Shown here: positions 23,901-34,815 of the stretch, piece after piece | Position numbering within the stretch: position 1 is the stretch's first letter | Layout: every line of letters starts with the position of its first letter | Assembly: GCA_002794775.1 (NCBI GenBank) | Contig: NBAY01000002.1 | Coordinates: 310,001 to 374,000 of the forward strand | Length of the DNA stretch: 64,000 nt | Reading direction: 5' to 3' | Source: Porodaedalea pini | Lineage: Eukaryota; Basidiomycota; Agaricomycetes; Hymenochaetales; Hymenochaetaceae | Made by a program: the position numbers and the translations under genes | The notes under the pieces: model-generated | Databases searched by the model: none | Seen by the model: only the letters and a program-made list of their open reading frames with translations | What the model was told of the DNA's origin: nothing

Positions 23901-25634
23901 GCCGAAGAGCACAGCCATCCCGAACTTGATGGCAACGACACCAATAATGAAGATCAGCGAGACATAGAGCACAACGTCGGAAGCAACGCAGCCGATCGTC
24001 ACAGTGTCTATAAAGCCTACAGTCAATATGTCCTGCAAACATTTCCCGAGCGCCTTCTGGTTGGACCGAATAAGCTGCATCGTAATGTCGCGCGCATTGT
24101 ATGTGCCGTTCCCAGTTTTGAAATCCTCAAAGATATCGGGGTAGTTTACCTGCGCTTTGCTCAGCCAGTTCAAGAGGCTAAAGTCCAACACGTTACTGCG
24201 ATATAGATTGTTAATGTCGAATACCAGGACATAAGATGAATCACCACCTACCTCTCGAAGACTGCGAGATTGCGTGACGTACTCTTAACATCATCCCAGG
24301 TATAGTAGACTTGTCCTTGTGGCGACATCGAAGAAAGATCGCTACGAGCAGTACTCGAGACATGGCAAGTGGTGTTGGAGTCGTAATCCGTGAGGTTGAC
24401 GCCCGAGGTTCCAAATTGATTATATACATTACACGGGAAATACCACTGAAGGTCATCATTCGCCGTAGTAATGCTCGAGTTGCTTGCACGGGTAATGATG
24501 TTCCGACAATTGCCGGCGACATTCTGGAACATGAATGAAATGTCGGCTCCAGCGACGTTCCATCCGCCCTCAAAGAGAGGGTTGGACTTCCCGTCGAATG
24601 GGCCCACGCTTGGATGATGGAAGTTCGAGAAGTCGTAGTCATAGCCGTGTATAATGACCGAGCTGTTTCCTACTTGACCTGTACGGAAGCGCGTGGCTGG
24701 CGTCCCACATACGGCCTGTGTGAAACCGAAGGTAATGAAGCCGACTCCTGCCATGAGAACCATAATAATACTGAGGAGGCCCATCTTCTCGCGCCAAGCA
24801 CGTTTCTGATCGGGTGTGCGGATGCCTGCACGACGATGAATTAGAACCTATGGAATGACAAGGATAAACAATGGCTTTGAAAATATGTACTTACCGAAAG
24901 GGCTGAGCATAAAGCCTGGGATACAAATGGTGATGATGTAGCAGTAAATCATCCAGCCATCGTGAGGACCAGGGACGTCTGGCAGACACTTCCGCTTGCT
25001 TGTGGGGCCATCAGGCTCGCTGGAGATGGTCTGTCGCGACTTGTTCCTGCGGAGTGTGGCACCGCGTTTGAATAGAGCAAGGCCCGACTCTGGGATGTCT
25101 TGCTCTCGGCCGAGAAGCGACTTCCCGCGCCGTAGAGGAGCCCGCTGAGGGTAGTTTCCGGTCGCTGAAGGCCAGGTTAACTTAATGGGCAGGACGAGAG
25201 GACACATACGCACTTGAAGGCAAGAGTCCAACCCTGCCTAATCCTTCGTCTTCCAACTGTGCTGCGTGGTTCCTGTAGTACCATTGTCGATGACCAGGCT
25301 CAATCTTCTCTCTGTCAGGGCGAACGAGACTCTTCTTCCTGCCTACGTGAGAAGGGTCGAACCCACCACCGCCGTTCTCGAGTGCAAGGTCGTCTGGCGT
25401 TGGCGGGAGTGCACTATCGCGGTAGGCTGACAGGTAGCGCTGCCGCGAGTCATCGAGCTGGCCATGGCGATCACCACGCTCCGTATTCTGGAAGGAGACG
25501 TTGGCGCGAGTGCCAGGGGCCGGGTTGGGTGAGGGACGCTCTGGATCGTCGAAGTAGGATGGTGGAGAGGGGCCCGAATTGGAGTTGCCGCGAGGCGGCG
25601 CAGAGCGTGGGGGGCGTTGGTCACGACGGTCCAT
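20933..25634 (-). CDS. CHS3: Class IV chitin synthase (Chs3 type)
   Basis: Polymerises UDP-GlcNAc into chitin at the plasma membrane. Six exons: 25634-25214, 25164-24895, 24825-24252, 24195-22739, 22680-21792 and 21728-20933, all GT-AG, giving 1468 aa. Seen in order: disordered Pro/Arg-rich N terminus; membrane segments around [20 protein letters not shown] and [19 protein letters not shown]; the glycosyltransferase 2 core with [50 protein letters not shown] and the product-binding [13 protein letters not shown]; then five or so C-terminal membrane helices, and a long Ser/Gln-rich cytoplasmic tail. The WVTMIQ and [12 protein letters not shown] blocks and the lack of a myosin motor point to class IV (yeast Chs3, Cryptococcus Chs3) rather than I-III or V. 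Divergent from the DUF6699-like gene. The substrate would come from the UAP1 product at 46.4 kb. Confidence 0.95.
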
Positions 25635-26552
25635 TGCGACAGCCGCTCAGCGCCACGGGCGATGAGGACGGCAGCGGCGATGGGATGGCTGTGGAGAAAA
25701 GGAGAGGAGGAATAAGGAGGGCGGGCGCTGTGGCCGTCGACGTCCAGAACGATGTGGTGCAGGACGTGGGTGCGAACGGTTGACGCTCTCATCACGGCTG
25801 GGAATTCCCACGAATACAACCCCTCTGAGTTAATGAGAAAACTTTGTTACTTTTGGTAACTTTCACGCATGTATAAATAATATATTGCTTTTATTAGCCT
25901 CTGGGCGTGTACTCGCTTTCGTCATCGGTGTTCTCCTCCTTTACGCAGCGGCCGCTGCTCGCTGTCGTCCTCGGCGCCGAAGCATGACAGCGTCAGACTC
26001 GACTCGCCACAAACAATACAGGTGTTGTGTGCGCACGACGCTTCTGAAGATGTTCTACACGAGGCGCGCGAGATGCGCCATCACCGACGCGTCCCCGCCG
26101 AGTCAGACGCGTCCGCCTCGTGTCCAAGGCGGCGCACGGCTATCGCTGCTCAATCAGCGCATCATTGCCATATCGAGACGGCGCGCTCCCATCGCCCGAC
26201 GCTTCTCCAGGCGCGGCGGCGCGTCGTGCATCTCGGCACCATCCAGTGTGACTCGGACGGGCGCCTATCTCTCCTAGGCTCGTCCTTCTTTGTCTCTTCT
26301 TGCCCAAATGTCGGATGTCTTCTGTCTCTCTACTGCGCAAGTCCCTTGATCTGATCCCCGTCGTCCCGCTTCGCGCCTCGCGCCCTGCGCCCTTGGACCT
26401 ACATTTTTGTTTGAGCACCTTACCACGGCGGGCGCGCTGCTAGCCGAGTGGCTATAAGAAGCGCGCGATCCCCCCAAGGTCTCCTTATCGTCTCTCCCCC
26501 GCCCTCCAGTCCGCCCTTCTCTACGCCCACCGACTCCTAGTCTTGCTTCGCT
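25635..26552. promoter_or_regulatory. Shared upstream region of chitin synthase and DUF6699-like gene
   Basis: About 920 bp between two divergent starts. TATA-like elements are visible on the plus strand at about 25872 (TATAAATAATA) and 26452 (CTATAAGAAG), the latter about 100 bp before the start at 26553. CG-rich in the middle. No supported gene. Confidence 0.45.
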
Positions 26553-27511
26553 ATGTCCTCTCACTCGAACTGCGCTTACGACTGGCAACGGCTGGCCTCG
26601 CCCGCGCCATCATCCTCTTCGGGGTCCGGCTCCCGCTCCCATCACGGCGCTCAGCGCCTGCCTGTGGACCCCTTTCTCGGACTATACCCAAACGCGCCGC
26701 ACCTCAGGCCCATCGAGCTCCCTGAGACGGGTAGCCCAATGCTAAACTTCGCGAGCCCGGGCTACAGCTCTGGATCCTCGCCTTCGCGATCCCGTCCCAT
26801 GTCCCTGCCTCCTTCCAATGGGATAGGTCTCGGAATCTGTAAGTTCTGCGCGTCTGATCTCTGTATCTCACCTGAAACTAAATTTGATTTTCTCCAGATG
26901 AAATGCCCTCTCCTCCGATCTCGCCTCATAGCACGAGTTCCGGCACGAGCACGAGCGTCCCCTCCGTGCACCCGCTTCTCCGCGGCACTGCCACACTCTC
27001 TGCGCCGCTCTCCTACAACGCGCTCCGCGCACCCACCACGCACGGTGTGCACGCCCTCCGGAGCACAGATGGCGCGCGCCTCAGCTCGCGCGATCTCATG
27101 CACCCCGCGACGCACCCGCCCTGCGCGGCACTCTGCGTCTCGCTGCTCCTCTACTCAGGCGGTGCCGGCCCCGCACCGCGCCGCTTCCTCTGGAACATCA
27201 CCCTCACGCCCTCCCGTCGCGCCTCCGCGCCCCCGGCCGTACCCGGCCCGCTCGCGCTCGGTGATGCCCTCGCGTCCCTCCACCTCTCCCTCCTTGTGCC
27301 CGTCGCCGACGCCGAGCTCCGCCAGTTCTCTGCGTACGATGTGCAGACCGCTACCGCTGTTTGTGCCGCGCGCCGCGCCGCGTACCCCAACTCACCTGCG
27401 GGACTCGTGCGTGCCGACTTCCTGTTCGGGTGCACGGAGTTCGCAGGCTTCGTCCGCAATGCAGATAACTCGTTTGCTATCCGGATGGCGCCTCCCTCTG
27501 TTTTGGCTTGA
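26553..27511 (+). CDS. DUF6699-like basidiomycete protein
   Basis: Exons 26553-26838 and 26898-27511 give 299 aa. The N-terminal third is Ser/Pro-rich. The C-terminal part (from about residue 160) reads SSRDLMHPATHPPCAALCVS, a basic strand FLWNITLTP, PLALGDALASLHLSLLVPVA, and DFLFGCTEFAGF near the end. This pattern of a short beta strand, a conserved TxxDVLxxL-like helix and a final arginine/aromatic segment resembles the DUF6699 domain that is expanded in Agaricomycetes. Function unknown; the family is usually small, cytosolic or nuclear, and lineage-rich. No signal peptide. A TATA-like element stands about 100 bp upstream. Confidence 0.7.
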
Positions 27512-28550
27512 TCTCAGAAATCTCGGAACCTTCCCTCTGATCCACTATGACTCTGACTCCTGGTTCTCAATTAATCTTTATGATCATTACGACCGACTCT
27601 CCGCTCTATGCCGCTCCCACCTCAACGCTCCACCATTCCAAATTGAACTCCGACGCTCTCCCAGAACGCTCATGATCATGAATACTCGTCGTCTGCCTGC
27701 CCATCTACTTTCCCGTCCCTGCCCCGGTATGTATCCCGCTGAACTTGTATCGTTATCAGTTTGTTTGCTCTTTTTTTTGCGTTGTCCTCAGACCCTTTTC
27801 TCGTTCCGAACGCTTTGCCGACACCATGTGTTTTTTTTTCGATCTGTGGTCTCTTTTTCGTCTTTGTTTTTCGCTTCCTGTTGCTCCTTGTTCTTCTTTC
27901 ATTTTATTTTATTCCCTACTTCCTCTTTCCTCCCGGCCTTCCTATGTATCGTTCTTTCTTCTGACGATCGACGAACACTGCCTACACCCCGCTCAAAGCT
28001 CGCTACCTATCTAATACAACAAATAAACAGAACCTGTATACGTTTAGAAAGATCGAATCAGAGTAACATATCAAGTCGGACTCGATATATGCCTGGCAGA
28101 TCAAACCTGAATGATCTTGCTCAGAGAAATGAATGCACAAGAATTGTGGGGGTACAGCTCATGGCGCTCTGTGCTGCAGCTTAGCCCAGACTCATAGAAC
28201 TGCAGGATCAGGTAGCCATGCGCTCAGGAAATTCTATAAATAGGGCGGTCAACCCGGTGCCTCAACCGACTACATGCATCTCGCCTCGACCGCAACAACT
28301 TGCAGGCAATCTCTCCCCGTCAGGATCAAAAGGCACCATGGAATCGAAGTACTATGATTAAACAGGTTGTGTCACATTGCAAAGCAATCTACGTAATCAA
28401 TTGTGCGAAATCTTTAGATAGCACGGATTTCATCAATAACCCTACCTATGAAAAAAATCTATTTCGATCCCTCCTCGCATCAGCAGGCAGAGTAATGCAG
28501 AGATCTGTCCAATAGCCGAAGGGCTACCTTCGAGAAATACCTCATCAAAT
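27512..28550. other. Intergenic; pyrimidine-rich 3' region, then accessory flank
   Basis: A T/C-rich tract (about 27740-27990) follows the DUF6699-like gene. A good TATA-like TCTATAAATAGGGCGG stands at about 28230, and a 71-codon frame follows at 28300, but it has no recognisable features. GTCACATTGCAAAGCAATC at about 28370 resembles the upstream box of the coiled-coil genes. Confidence 0.4.
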
Positions 28551-28671
28551 TGCAAAGCAGCTTACTCAAGGGGGACTGCGCTTGATTCACAACAATGATG
28601 GTCAATATTGCTTAGCTGGGCTTATAGAGCGAAGCTAGATGGCATACCGGAAGCAAGCCCTTTCCACAAGC
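28551..28671 (+). promoter_or_regulatory. Shared coiled-coil-family promoter, copy A
   Basis: TTGCAAAGCAGCTTACTC (from about 28550), then GGTCAATATTGC, a weak TATA-like CTTATAGAGC (28621), and GGCATACCGGAAGCAAGC followed by CCCTTTCCACAAGC immediately before the ATG. The distal and proximal blocks match copies B and C, but the TATA is poorer than the ATAAAAG of B, C and D. Confidence 0.6.
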
Positions 28672-29277
28672 ATGGCAACTGCAAGCAGCCAAGGTGGCAA
28701 GAACATTCCCCAGCGCAAGCGCGACAACTTGAACCACGGAGGAAAGGAACATAGGGAACACAGGGAATCATCTCCAGCTCGAGCGGGACCCAAACGCAAG
28801 ACTTCTTCAGAATTACGTTTGGAAGACAGCACTGAAAGCCTTAAGCAATCTGTCATCAGAAGAATAGATGAAGGAGAAGCAAAGGCGCAAAACGATATAA
28901 AAGAAGCGAAAGAGGTTATGGATACGCTGACGAAAATGTTGAAAAAAGCGACAGAAGTTTTAGAAGCAGCTGAGGAAAATAAAGTTAAATGGAAGCAAAG
29001 GCGCAGAAAACTGGGAAAAGTCAAGAAAGGCGACACAGAATACAGAGTTACTATTGAACGCCTGATGTCAAGAATCAACCTGGAGAATCTCAAAGCACTA
29101 GATCCTTACATTGATAGCCAGCGGGAAAAGCGCGATGAATTGCTCCTCAAGAAGAAATCGGAGCCGCTTAATGCTGAGGAGAATAAGCTCCTTGAAGATA
29201 TAACCAAGAAAATTAAAGAACATGAAGATAATAAAGACTTTACAGAAGAGTTCTTACGGATGATTAAGAATAAGTAG
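28672..29277 (+). CDS. Charged coiled-coil protein, family copy A
   Basis: An intact frame of 201 aa from the ATG in ACAAGCATGGCAAC, the position at which copies B and C also start. Gly/Ser/Arg-rich N terminus (SSPARAGPKRKTSSELRLE), then an almost continuous Lys/Glu/Asp-rich helix with heptad-like leucines (LTKMLKKATEVLEAAEENK, then KWKQRRRKLGKVKKGD). No cysteine, signal peptide or membrane span. Related to copy C and more distantly to B. Its 3' flank (GGAGCAGAAATGCATGACG, then a shared AATAAACACTTACTTGC) matches copy B. It converges on an F-box relic at 29584. I do not recognise the family. Confidence 0.62.
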   Translation: MATASSQGGKNIPQRKRDNLNHGGKEHREHRESSPARAGPKRKTSSELRLEDSTESLKQSVIRRIDEGEAKAQNDIKEAKEVMDTLTKMLKKATEVLEAAEENKVKWKQRRRKLGKVKKGDTEYRVTIERLMSRINLENLKALDPYIDSQREKRDELLLKKKSEPLNAEENKLLEDITKKIKEHEDNKDFTEEFLRMIKNK

Positions 29278-29583
29278 GAGCAGAAATGCATGACGGTCTC
29301 GAATTGAGCACGTTCTGGGTACAGTATATAAAAGTGGAATGTCGTTTAGTAACTTCATATTAAGCACCAATAAACACTTACTTGCATCACGTTCTGCCAC
29401 CGTAATACCTATTTCAATGTCTGCAACATATGGCGACGGAAAACGATGTATCCTCTTCTCAGACCAAAGTATTGAGTATCTGTAAGCAGATAGAACAAAC
29501 GGCTATCAGGCATAACAATGAAGATTAATTATAAATAACTCGAACAAGAAGAAAAACAGACCTGCCGTGTCGTGACGATTCGC
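29278..29583. other. Convergent 3' flanks between copy A and F-box relic
   Basis: The first about 130 bp match the 3' flank of copy B (32932-33060), including polyadenylation-like AATAAACAC. No gene. Confidence 0.5.
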
Positions 29584-31140
29584 TCATGCCAGCCACCTCG
29601 ATTTATCCTTCGCAAGGACTTCCTCCACTTTGCGCCACGATATCAGTCGGTCGGTTTTGATCTGCAAGAACTGAGAATCATCCCATCTTCCATTTCTTTG
29701 CATCCTCCTAACCAAGTCCTCGAGGAAGCCGGAACAAAGTCCTGGACCGAGTTGAATAAGGTGGGAGCGTAAAAGTGGCATATGCTTGACTCCCCAGTCG
29801 ACGAAACTAGTTGAGAATGGGGTATCGACATCGAACTTCTGGATGTTCGGAAATCTCTCAAAGAGAACGTCTAGACTTAATGTGTTAAACTGTGTCTGCT
29901 CGCAGGCAAAAACAAGTTCCTTCACAGAAGTAGAGGTTGTTGAAGATATGTTTTCAATCCACTCCGTCAATGAGAGATCGCTCCCCAGGTCACCAATACT
30001 TAGATGGAGCTTTCCAAGCATCGGCATGCGCAGGCATTGTGTTATTATTGACAACGCTCCGGCTCGGAAGTTTTGAATAACAATGTCGTAAGTTTGGAAG
30101 GCACATCGCTATTAGCTTGCGCACGTAGACCCGGGGCGATGCAAACGTAATTGTTGATTATCTAAACCCGCAAGGTTGGGTTGAGATACGAGGAAGTCCA
30201 TTAGGGCTTGGAAGTAGCGCATTCCCTCGTTCAACTCAAACTCGTACGAGAAAGCTCCGAGAGCTATCGAAAAAAAGGGCGCAGACGCAGGAGTGGGGAA
30301 TTTGTTCGTAGTCACAAGATGACGAACGTTTGGCATTCTCCATGAGCTGTAGAAGTTGAATTCATCGAAATCTACAGTGCCACAACCTCCGGCGTCTTCG
30401 AGATGAAGGCTGAAGGATTCCAGCACGGGAAGCTGAAGGCTCCTGAAATGCTTCGTCAGCTTGGCGCTATAATCGAAATACGGCTCATCCATGAAATACG
30501 AATAAAGATAGAAAGACTGCCCACTCGAAATGAGGGGAGCTTTCGCTTGAGTCTATTGGACCATTCGTATTCGTCAATCGTCACGATCAGTCCAACGCTC
30601 TTGGAACGCGTCAGACGAGCATCCACCCAAATTTTAGACATTCTAGATGAAACCCGTGACCACAGCCGAGGGAGGCTGAGAGAAAGACATCGGAAACGCG
30701 GGCAGACATGCGAAACGATGAACTCAGGCGACGCTTTCGCTCGTCAGTATCGTCATCATCGTTTTCATGGACCACAAGATTGAAAACGCTTGCGAGAGCG
30801 TCATCAGGGAGATTTTGTATTCCGTGGTGAAGAAACGACGGGCGGAGCTCCGCTCTCAACTTCCGTTAGCTGAAACGTGCCAATAGATAAAGCGTATTCT
30901 TGATAGCTTCGAGTTTCTTGAAAACAGCTAATCCATCACCCAAAGCTGGATCCAAAAGTCTACGGAAAAGACGAGTCAAACGATCGATAAGAGATATGGC
31001 GCAAGAAAATCGACGTACGGAAGTCCTGTCGGTTTATGTCTGTGAATGACCACCGGATCCATTGGATCGCTGCAACATTGCTACAGCATCGAGAATATGC
31101 TGAAGCGCATCGTAGGCGACAATAACGTCTTGAAATGACA
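29584..31140 (-). pseudogene. F-box/LRR-like relic, copy 2
   Basis: Read on the minus strand. The head near 31139-31050 keeps SFQDVIVAYDALQHILDA but breaks before the SFTDSC block. The F-box is at about 30820 (IQNLPDDALASVFNLVV) in the frame 30859-30611. A beta/leucine-rich part follows in the frame 30492-30112, and the last part in 30054-29584 is open for 156 codons (LHLSIGDLGSDLSLTEWIE and onwards to KDKSRWLA). Frame changes between the parts, and stops in the head, make this a pseudogene, although the C-terminal piece is well preserved. Convergent with copy A of the coiled-coil family. Confidence 0.7.
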
Positions 31141-31289
31141 TCGTAAACAGGGCTTAGGAAGGAGTCAAAGGCTGGACAGACTCAGCCTCTCAGGATGAAC
31201 CCAATGACTTTGAGTCCTAAGACCGTCGATCACGCGACCACCACGTGTCTCTTTTTGACGCGCTTTCGGCGCTTTGCAGTTGCACTAGT

Positions 31290-31850
31290 TAGTAGTTGTT
31301 CACTGTCCTGTACATCCAAATGCAGAACGTGTACGCTTAGGAACAGGGTCCGACTTGGTTTCCTAGTATCCGCCACTGGAAGAAAGAAATACGAAATACC
31401 TCATCTCCCCTTTTGAATTGCCTATCCGTCCAGCCCTCGAAAACAAGTGCTTCCTCAAAATTTGTCGCAATTGCCTGGCTCGGATGTTCCTCCTCATAGA
31501 CCTACCTGATCTATCGTATGCTAATAGACTCAACAGCATTGCCAGAAAAACTTTCCAAGGCCGAGGCTGACATATTCACTAGATCTATCGGTGGATTGCT
31601 GGACGATCTGGTCCCTCTGCATTTACTTTGCAGCTTTCTTGAGGCTAGTTTACTCAAGGTTTCCCCAGCGGATTCTTAATATGCGCCTTCTTCTCTCTCT
31701 TTTCTAGCACTTCAGTGTAGTGCGACCTATGTATGTCCCCGAGGAAGCCCATTGTTGGGAAACTCGGGGCAACGGAGATAGACTTAGTACTCAATCAACG
31801 CATATATTGTCCTTCAGACTCAGAGCCTGCCAGCACTGTGAAATGCCTAA
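31290..31850 (+). repeat. Dispersed repeat E2, copy 2
   Basis: Counterpart of 11230-11780 (opposite strand). It lies between the head of F-box relic copy 2 and the tandem duplication before coiled-coil copy B. Fragments of frame SLSCTSKCR remain, but the sequence is broken by stops. Confidence 0.7.
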
Positions 31851-31923
31851 GTGTCACCACATAGAGTGCCAGTTCTCATCGCTGCCAGCCGAGAAAGCAA
31901 AATAATCCACTGCCGACTATGCA

Positions 31924-32300
31924 ATTCATATAGTACATATTGCTTGCATTGTCAATGCAATAAACTCAGGATCAGGCTTGGCTCTCGCCACAGGAATTGC
32001 CTATTCTGATTTGTATTGCACTCCCGCGTCGCGCAAATCAGCATTTAGCTATGTGCCATGGTGTAGAATAGGTTACATTGGATTGCATTGTGACACAAAG
32101 CGATTCATATAGTACATATTGCTTGCATTGTCAATGCAATAAACGCAGGATCAGGTTCGGCTCTCGCCACAGGAATTGCCTATTCTGGTTTGTATTGCAC
32201 TCCCGCGTTGCGCAAATCAGCCTTGACATGTCAGAGAATGCATTTAGCTATGTGCCATGGTGTAGAATAGGTTACATTGGATTGCATTGCGACGCAAAGC
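31924..32300 (+). repeat. Tandem duplication, 179-bp period, upstream of copy B
   Basis: Unit 1 spans 31924-32102 and unit 2 spans 32103-32300, both starting ATTCATATAGTACATATTGC. They are nearly identical (a few substitutions such as AAACTCAGG/AAACGCAGG), except that unit 2 has about 19 extra bases (CTTGACATGTCAGAGAA region). Each unit ends in GGATTGCATTG plus a RCRCAAAGC box, so the upstream promoter box of the coiled-coil family is doubled here. Confidence 0.85.
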
Positions 32301-32430
32301 ATTCACTCGCATAATGAGCCAAGTCACACACTCCGCAGAATCAACTTTGCACTTCGAAAACAGAATAAAAGAACGGCGACAAGGGAGCCATTTGGTATAC
32401 CAGAAGTCAAAGCAAACACCTTTCACAAGC
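32260..32430 (+). promoter_or_regulatory. Shared coiled-coil-family promoter, copy B
   Basis: GGATTGCATTGCGACGCAAA (ending near 32298) with GCATTCACTCGC, then ATCAACTTTGCAC, TATA-like ATAAAAG (about 32366), GGTATACCAGAAGTCAAAGC and TTTCACAAGC just before the ATG at 32431. It aligns with copy C throughout. Confidence 0.7.
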
Positions 32431-32931
32431 ATGGCAAGTACAGGACACCAACACAGCACAGGCGCAGCGCAGGGTGACTCAGGAAAGCAACATAAGCGGG
32501 CTAGTACAGTTCATTCCAATCCCGGACCCAGTATTCTTCCAGATTTAGTTTCAAAAGGACACACTCAAAACTTCACGAACTTTGCCCGCAAAGATGCAGG
32601 AGAAGGAGTTGCAGAAGCTGAAAAGTACAAAGCACAAATGGAAGTGAAGTGTGAAGAATTGAACAGTGTTGAGAAAGGCGAACCAAAAAACAGAAGAAAA
32701 ATTCAACGCCTGGTGAACGAAATCTTGAATATGGTCGGAGAACGGCAGAATATTAATGGCAAGCAGAAAGAGGTAGATGCACTGCTCCTCAAGGCGAAAT
32801 CAAAGAAGCTTTCTAATGAGGAGATTACCCACCTTTCAAATACAAACAAGAAAATTAATGAATATGAAAAAGCTAAAAAGGATGCAACATGGATCTTAGA
32901 CACTAGTACTACTAGTACTGAGAATATGTAG
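32431..32931 (+). CDS. Charged coiled-coil protein, family copy B
   Basis: An intact frame of 166 aa starting at the ATG homologous to those of copies A and C (an upstream in-frame ATG at 32287 falls inside the promoter block and is disfavoured). Polar N terminus (MASTGHQHSTGAAQGDSGKQ), then a Lys/Glu-rich helix: EGVAEAEKYKAQMEVKCEEL, QKEVDALLLKAKSKKLSNEE, INEYEKAKKDA. Clearly related to copy A in the second half (DALLLKAKSKKLSNEE against DELLLKKKSEPLNAEE) but strongly diverged in the first, while the promoter and 3' flank stay similar. No recognised domain. Confidence 0.6.
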   Translation: MASTGHQHSTGAAQGDSGKQHKRASTVHSNPGPSILPDLVSKGHTQNFTNFARKDAGEGVAEAEKYKAQMEVKCEELNSVEKGEPKNRRKIQRLVNEILNMVGERQNINGKQKEVDALLLKAKSKKLSNEEITHLSNTNKKINEYEKAKKDATWILDTSTTSTENM

Positions 32932-33215
32932 GAGCAGAAATGCATGACGTTCTCGAATTGCACCCACTTTGGGCATATCAAGCTCGAATATCCTTTGATA
33001 GTTCAGTATGATATTAAGCAACAATAAACACTTACTTGCGTCATATTACTGCCTCCATGATACCTGATAAATTGTCTATAACATAACTACGGAAGACAAC
33101 CTTCAAACATGATATTGTGGGAAGTAGAAGTACTGCATACCCTATGTACAATCAAAGTACAATCAAAGATTCAACAATGAAGACGAATGATACCTGTTGT
33201 GCCACAATGGGTTGC

Positions 33216-34815
33216 TCATTCCGTCCACCTAACTTTATCCTTTGTAACAGCTTTCTCCACTTCGCGCCGCGAGCTCACCTCGTGGCCTCTGTTTGATCTG
33301 TAAGAATTGAAACCCATCCCATGTTCCGCTGGCCTGCATCCCCTTAACCAAGTCTTTGAGGAAATATGAACGAAGTCCAGGACCGAGTTGAATAGAAAAG
33401 CAGATAAAGGTGGCGTATGTTTGACTCGACAATCAAAGGAACTGTCCAGGAATGGGGGTATCCACATTGAGCTTCTGTATGCTCGGACACATCCCAAAGA
33501 GAACGTCGAAGTCCAGCAAGCTGGATCTCACGCGCTTGCAGGCGAAAAGCAGCTCCTTCACAGAAGCAAATGTCGTCGCAGGAATATTTCAATCCACTGT
33601 GTCATCGTAAGATTGCTCCCCATTCCACCAATGCTTAGATGGAGCTTTTCAAGTATCGGCACGCCCAGATGTTGTGTTATTATTGACAGTACTAGTGCTT
33701 CCGGCACGGAAACATCGAAATTCAATGTCGTGAGTGTGGAAAGCACGTCGTTATCAGTCCGCGCACATAGACTCGGAACGGTGTCGGTGTAGTCGGTGAT
33801 TGTTAGTTTCAAATCGACAAGATTCGGCAGAGATATGACAAAGTCTAACAGGGCTCGCAGGTCGAACATTCCGCCGGCCATTCCAAAATCGAAAAAAAAA
33901 TGCGGATGCAAGCACTGGGACTTTCTTCGTAGTCTCGAGATGACAGACATTTGGCATTCTCCATGTGCTGAAGAAGTCGAAATTGTCAAAATTCACGAAG
34001 CTGGTATCTCCGTAGGCTTCAAGGTGGAATGCGAAGGACTCTAACAAGGGAGGATGAAGACATACAAAATACTCTGCCGGTCGGGCACTGAATTTGGAAT
34101 ACGATCTGGCCAAAAAGTCAGACGTAAGCCGGAACGACCGCCACCTCGAAGCGTGAGGGACTATAAGTCAGATAAATCGTTCAAGTCTACCAGACCACTT
34201 GTCTTCATACATCATCATATTCAGTCCAGCGCTCTCGGAGTGCGCTAAATGGACATCTACCAGATTATCGCCCATGTCAGCTGAGACGCACGACCATGGC
34301 AGTGGAAGGCTGAGAAAGGCATCGGAACCGCGAACAGACATGCGAAATGATGAACTCAGGCGGTTGCATTCGCTCGTCAGGATCGTCATTTTCGCTTTCA
34401 TAGACCACAAGCTCGAATATGCGTGCGAGAGCGTCATCAGGAAGAGTTTTTTTTTCCGTGGTGAAGAAACGACGGGCGCAGCTCCGTTCTCAATATTAAT
34501 GTCTCAAACCTCCGTTCGCTGGAACGTGCCAACACATAAAGCGTATTCTCCACGGCCTCGAGCTGCTTAGAAACAACTAATGTATTGCCCAAAGCTGAGG
34601 CTAATAATCCAGCTATCTCTAGCGATGTCTCTGGAAGTCAGACAATATTAATGCCGACAGAAGTGCACGAAAATCAACGTACGGAAGTCTCGCCGGTTCA
34701 ACGCAACTGTCCGTGAATGACCACAAAATTTTATCCCTAGCGGTTCCGTCGCACTGCTGCAGTTTTGCTAAGGCATCGATAACGAGCTGAAGTGCATCCT
34801 GGTCGACGTCCCTTG
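33216..34815 (-). pseudogene. F-box/LRR-like relic, copy 3
   Basis: Minus strand. The head at about 34815-34690 reads DALQLVIDALAKLQQCDGTA and SFTDSCVEPARLP. Further along, LRPSFLHHG is followed by a run of nine A residues that shifts the frame just before the F-box (LPDDALARIFELVV in another frame, about 34400-34450). The leucine-rich portion is spread over three frames (34113-33754, 33989-33558, 33497-33216). Convergent with coiled-coil copy B, mirroring the arrangement of copies A and C. Confidence 0.7.
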
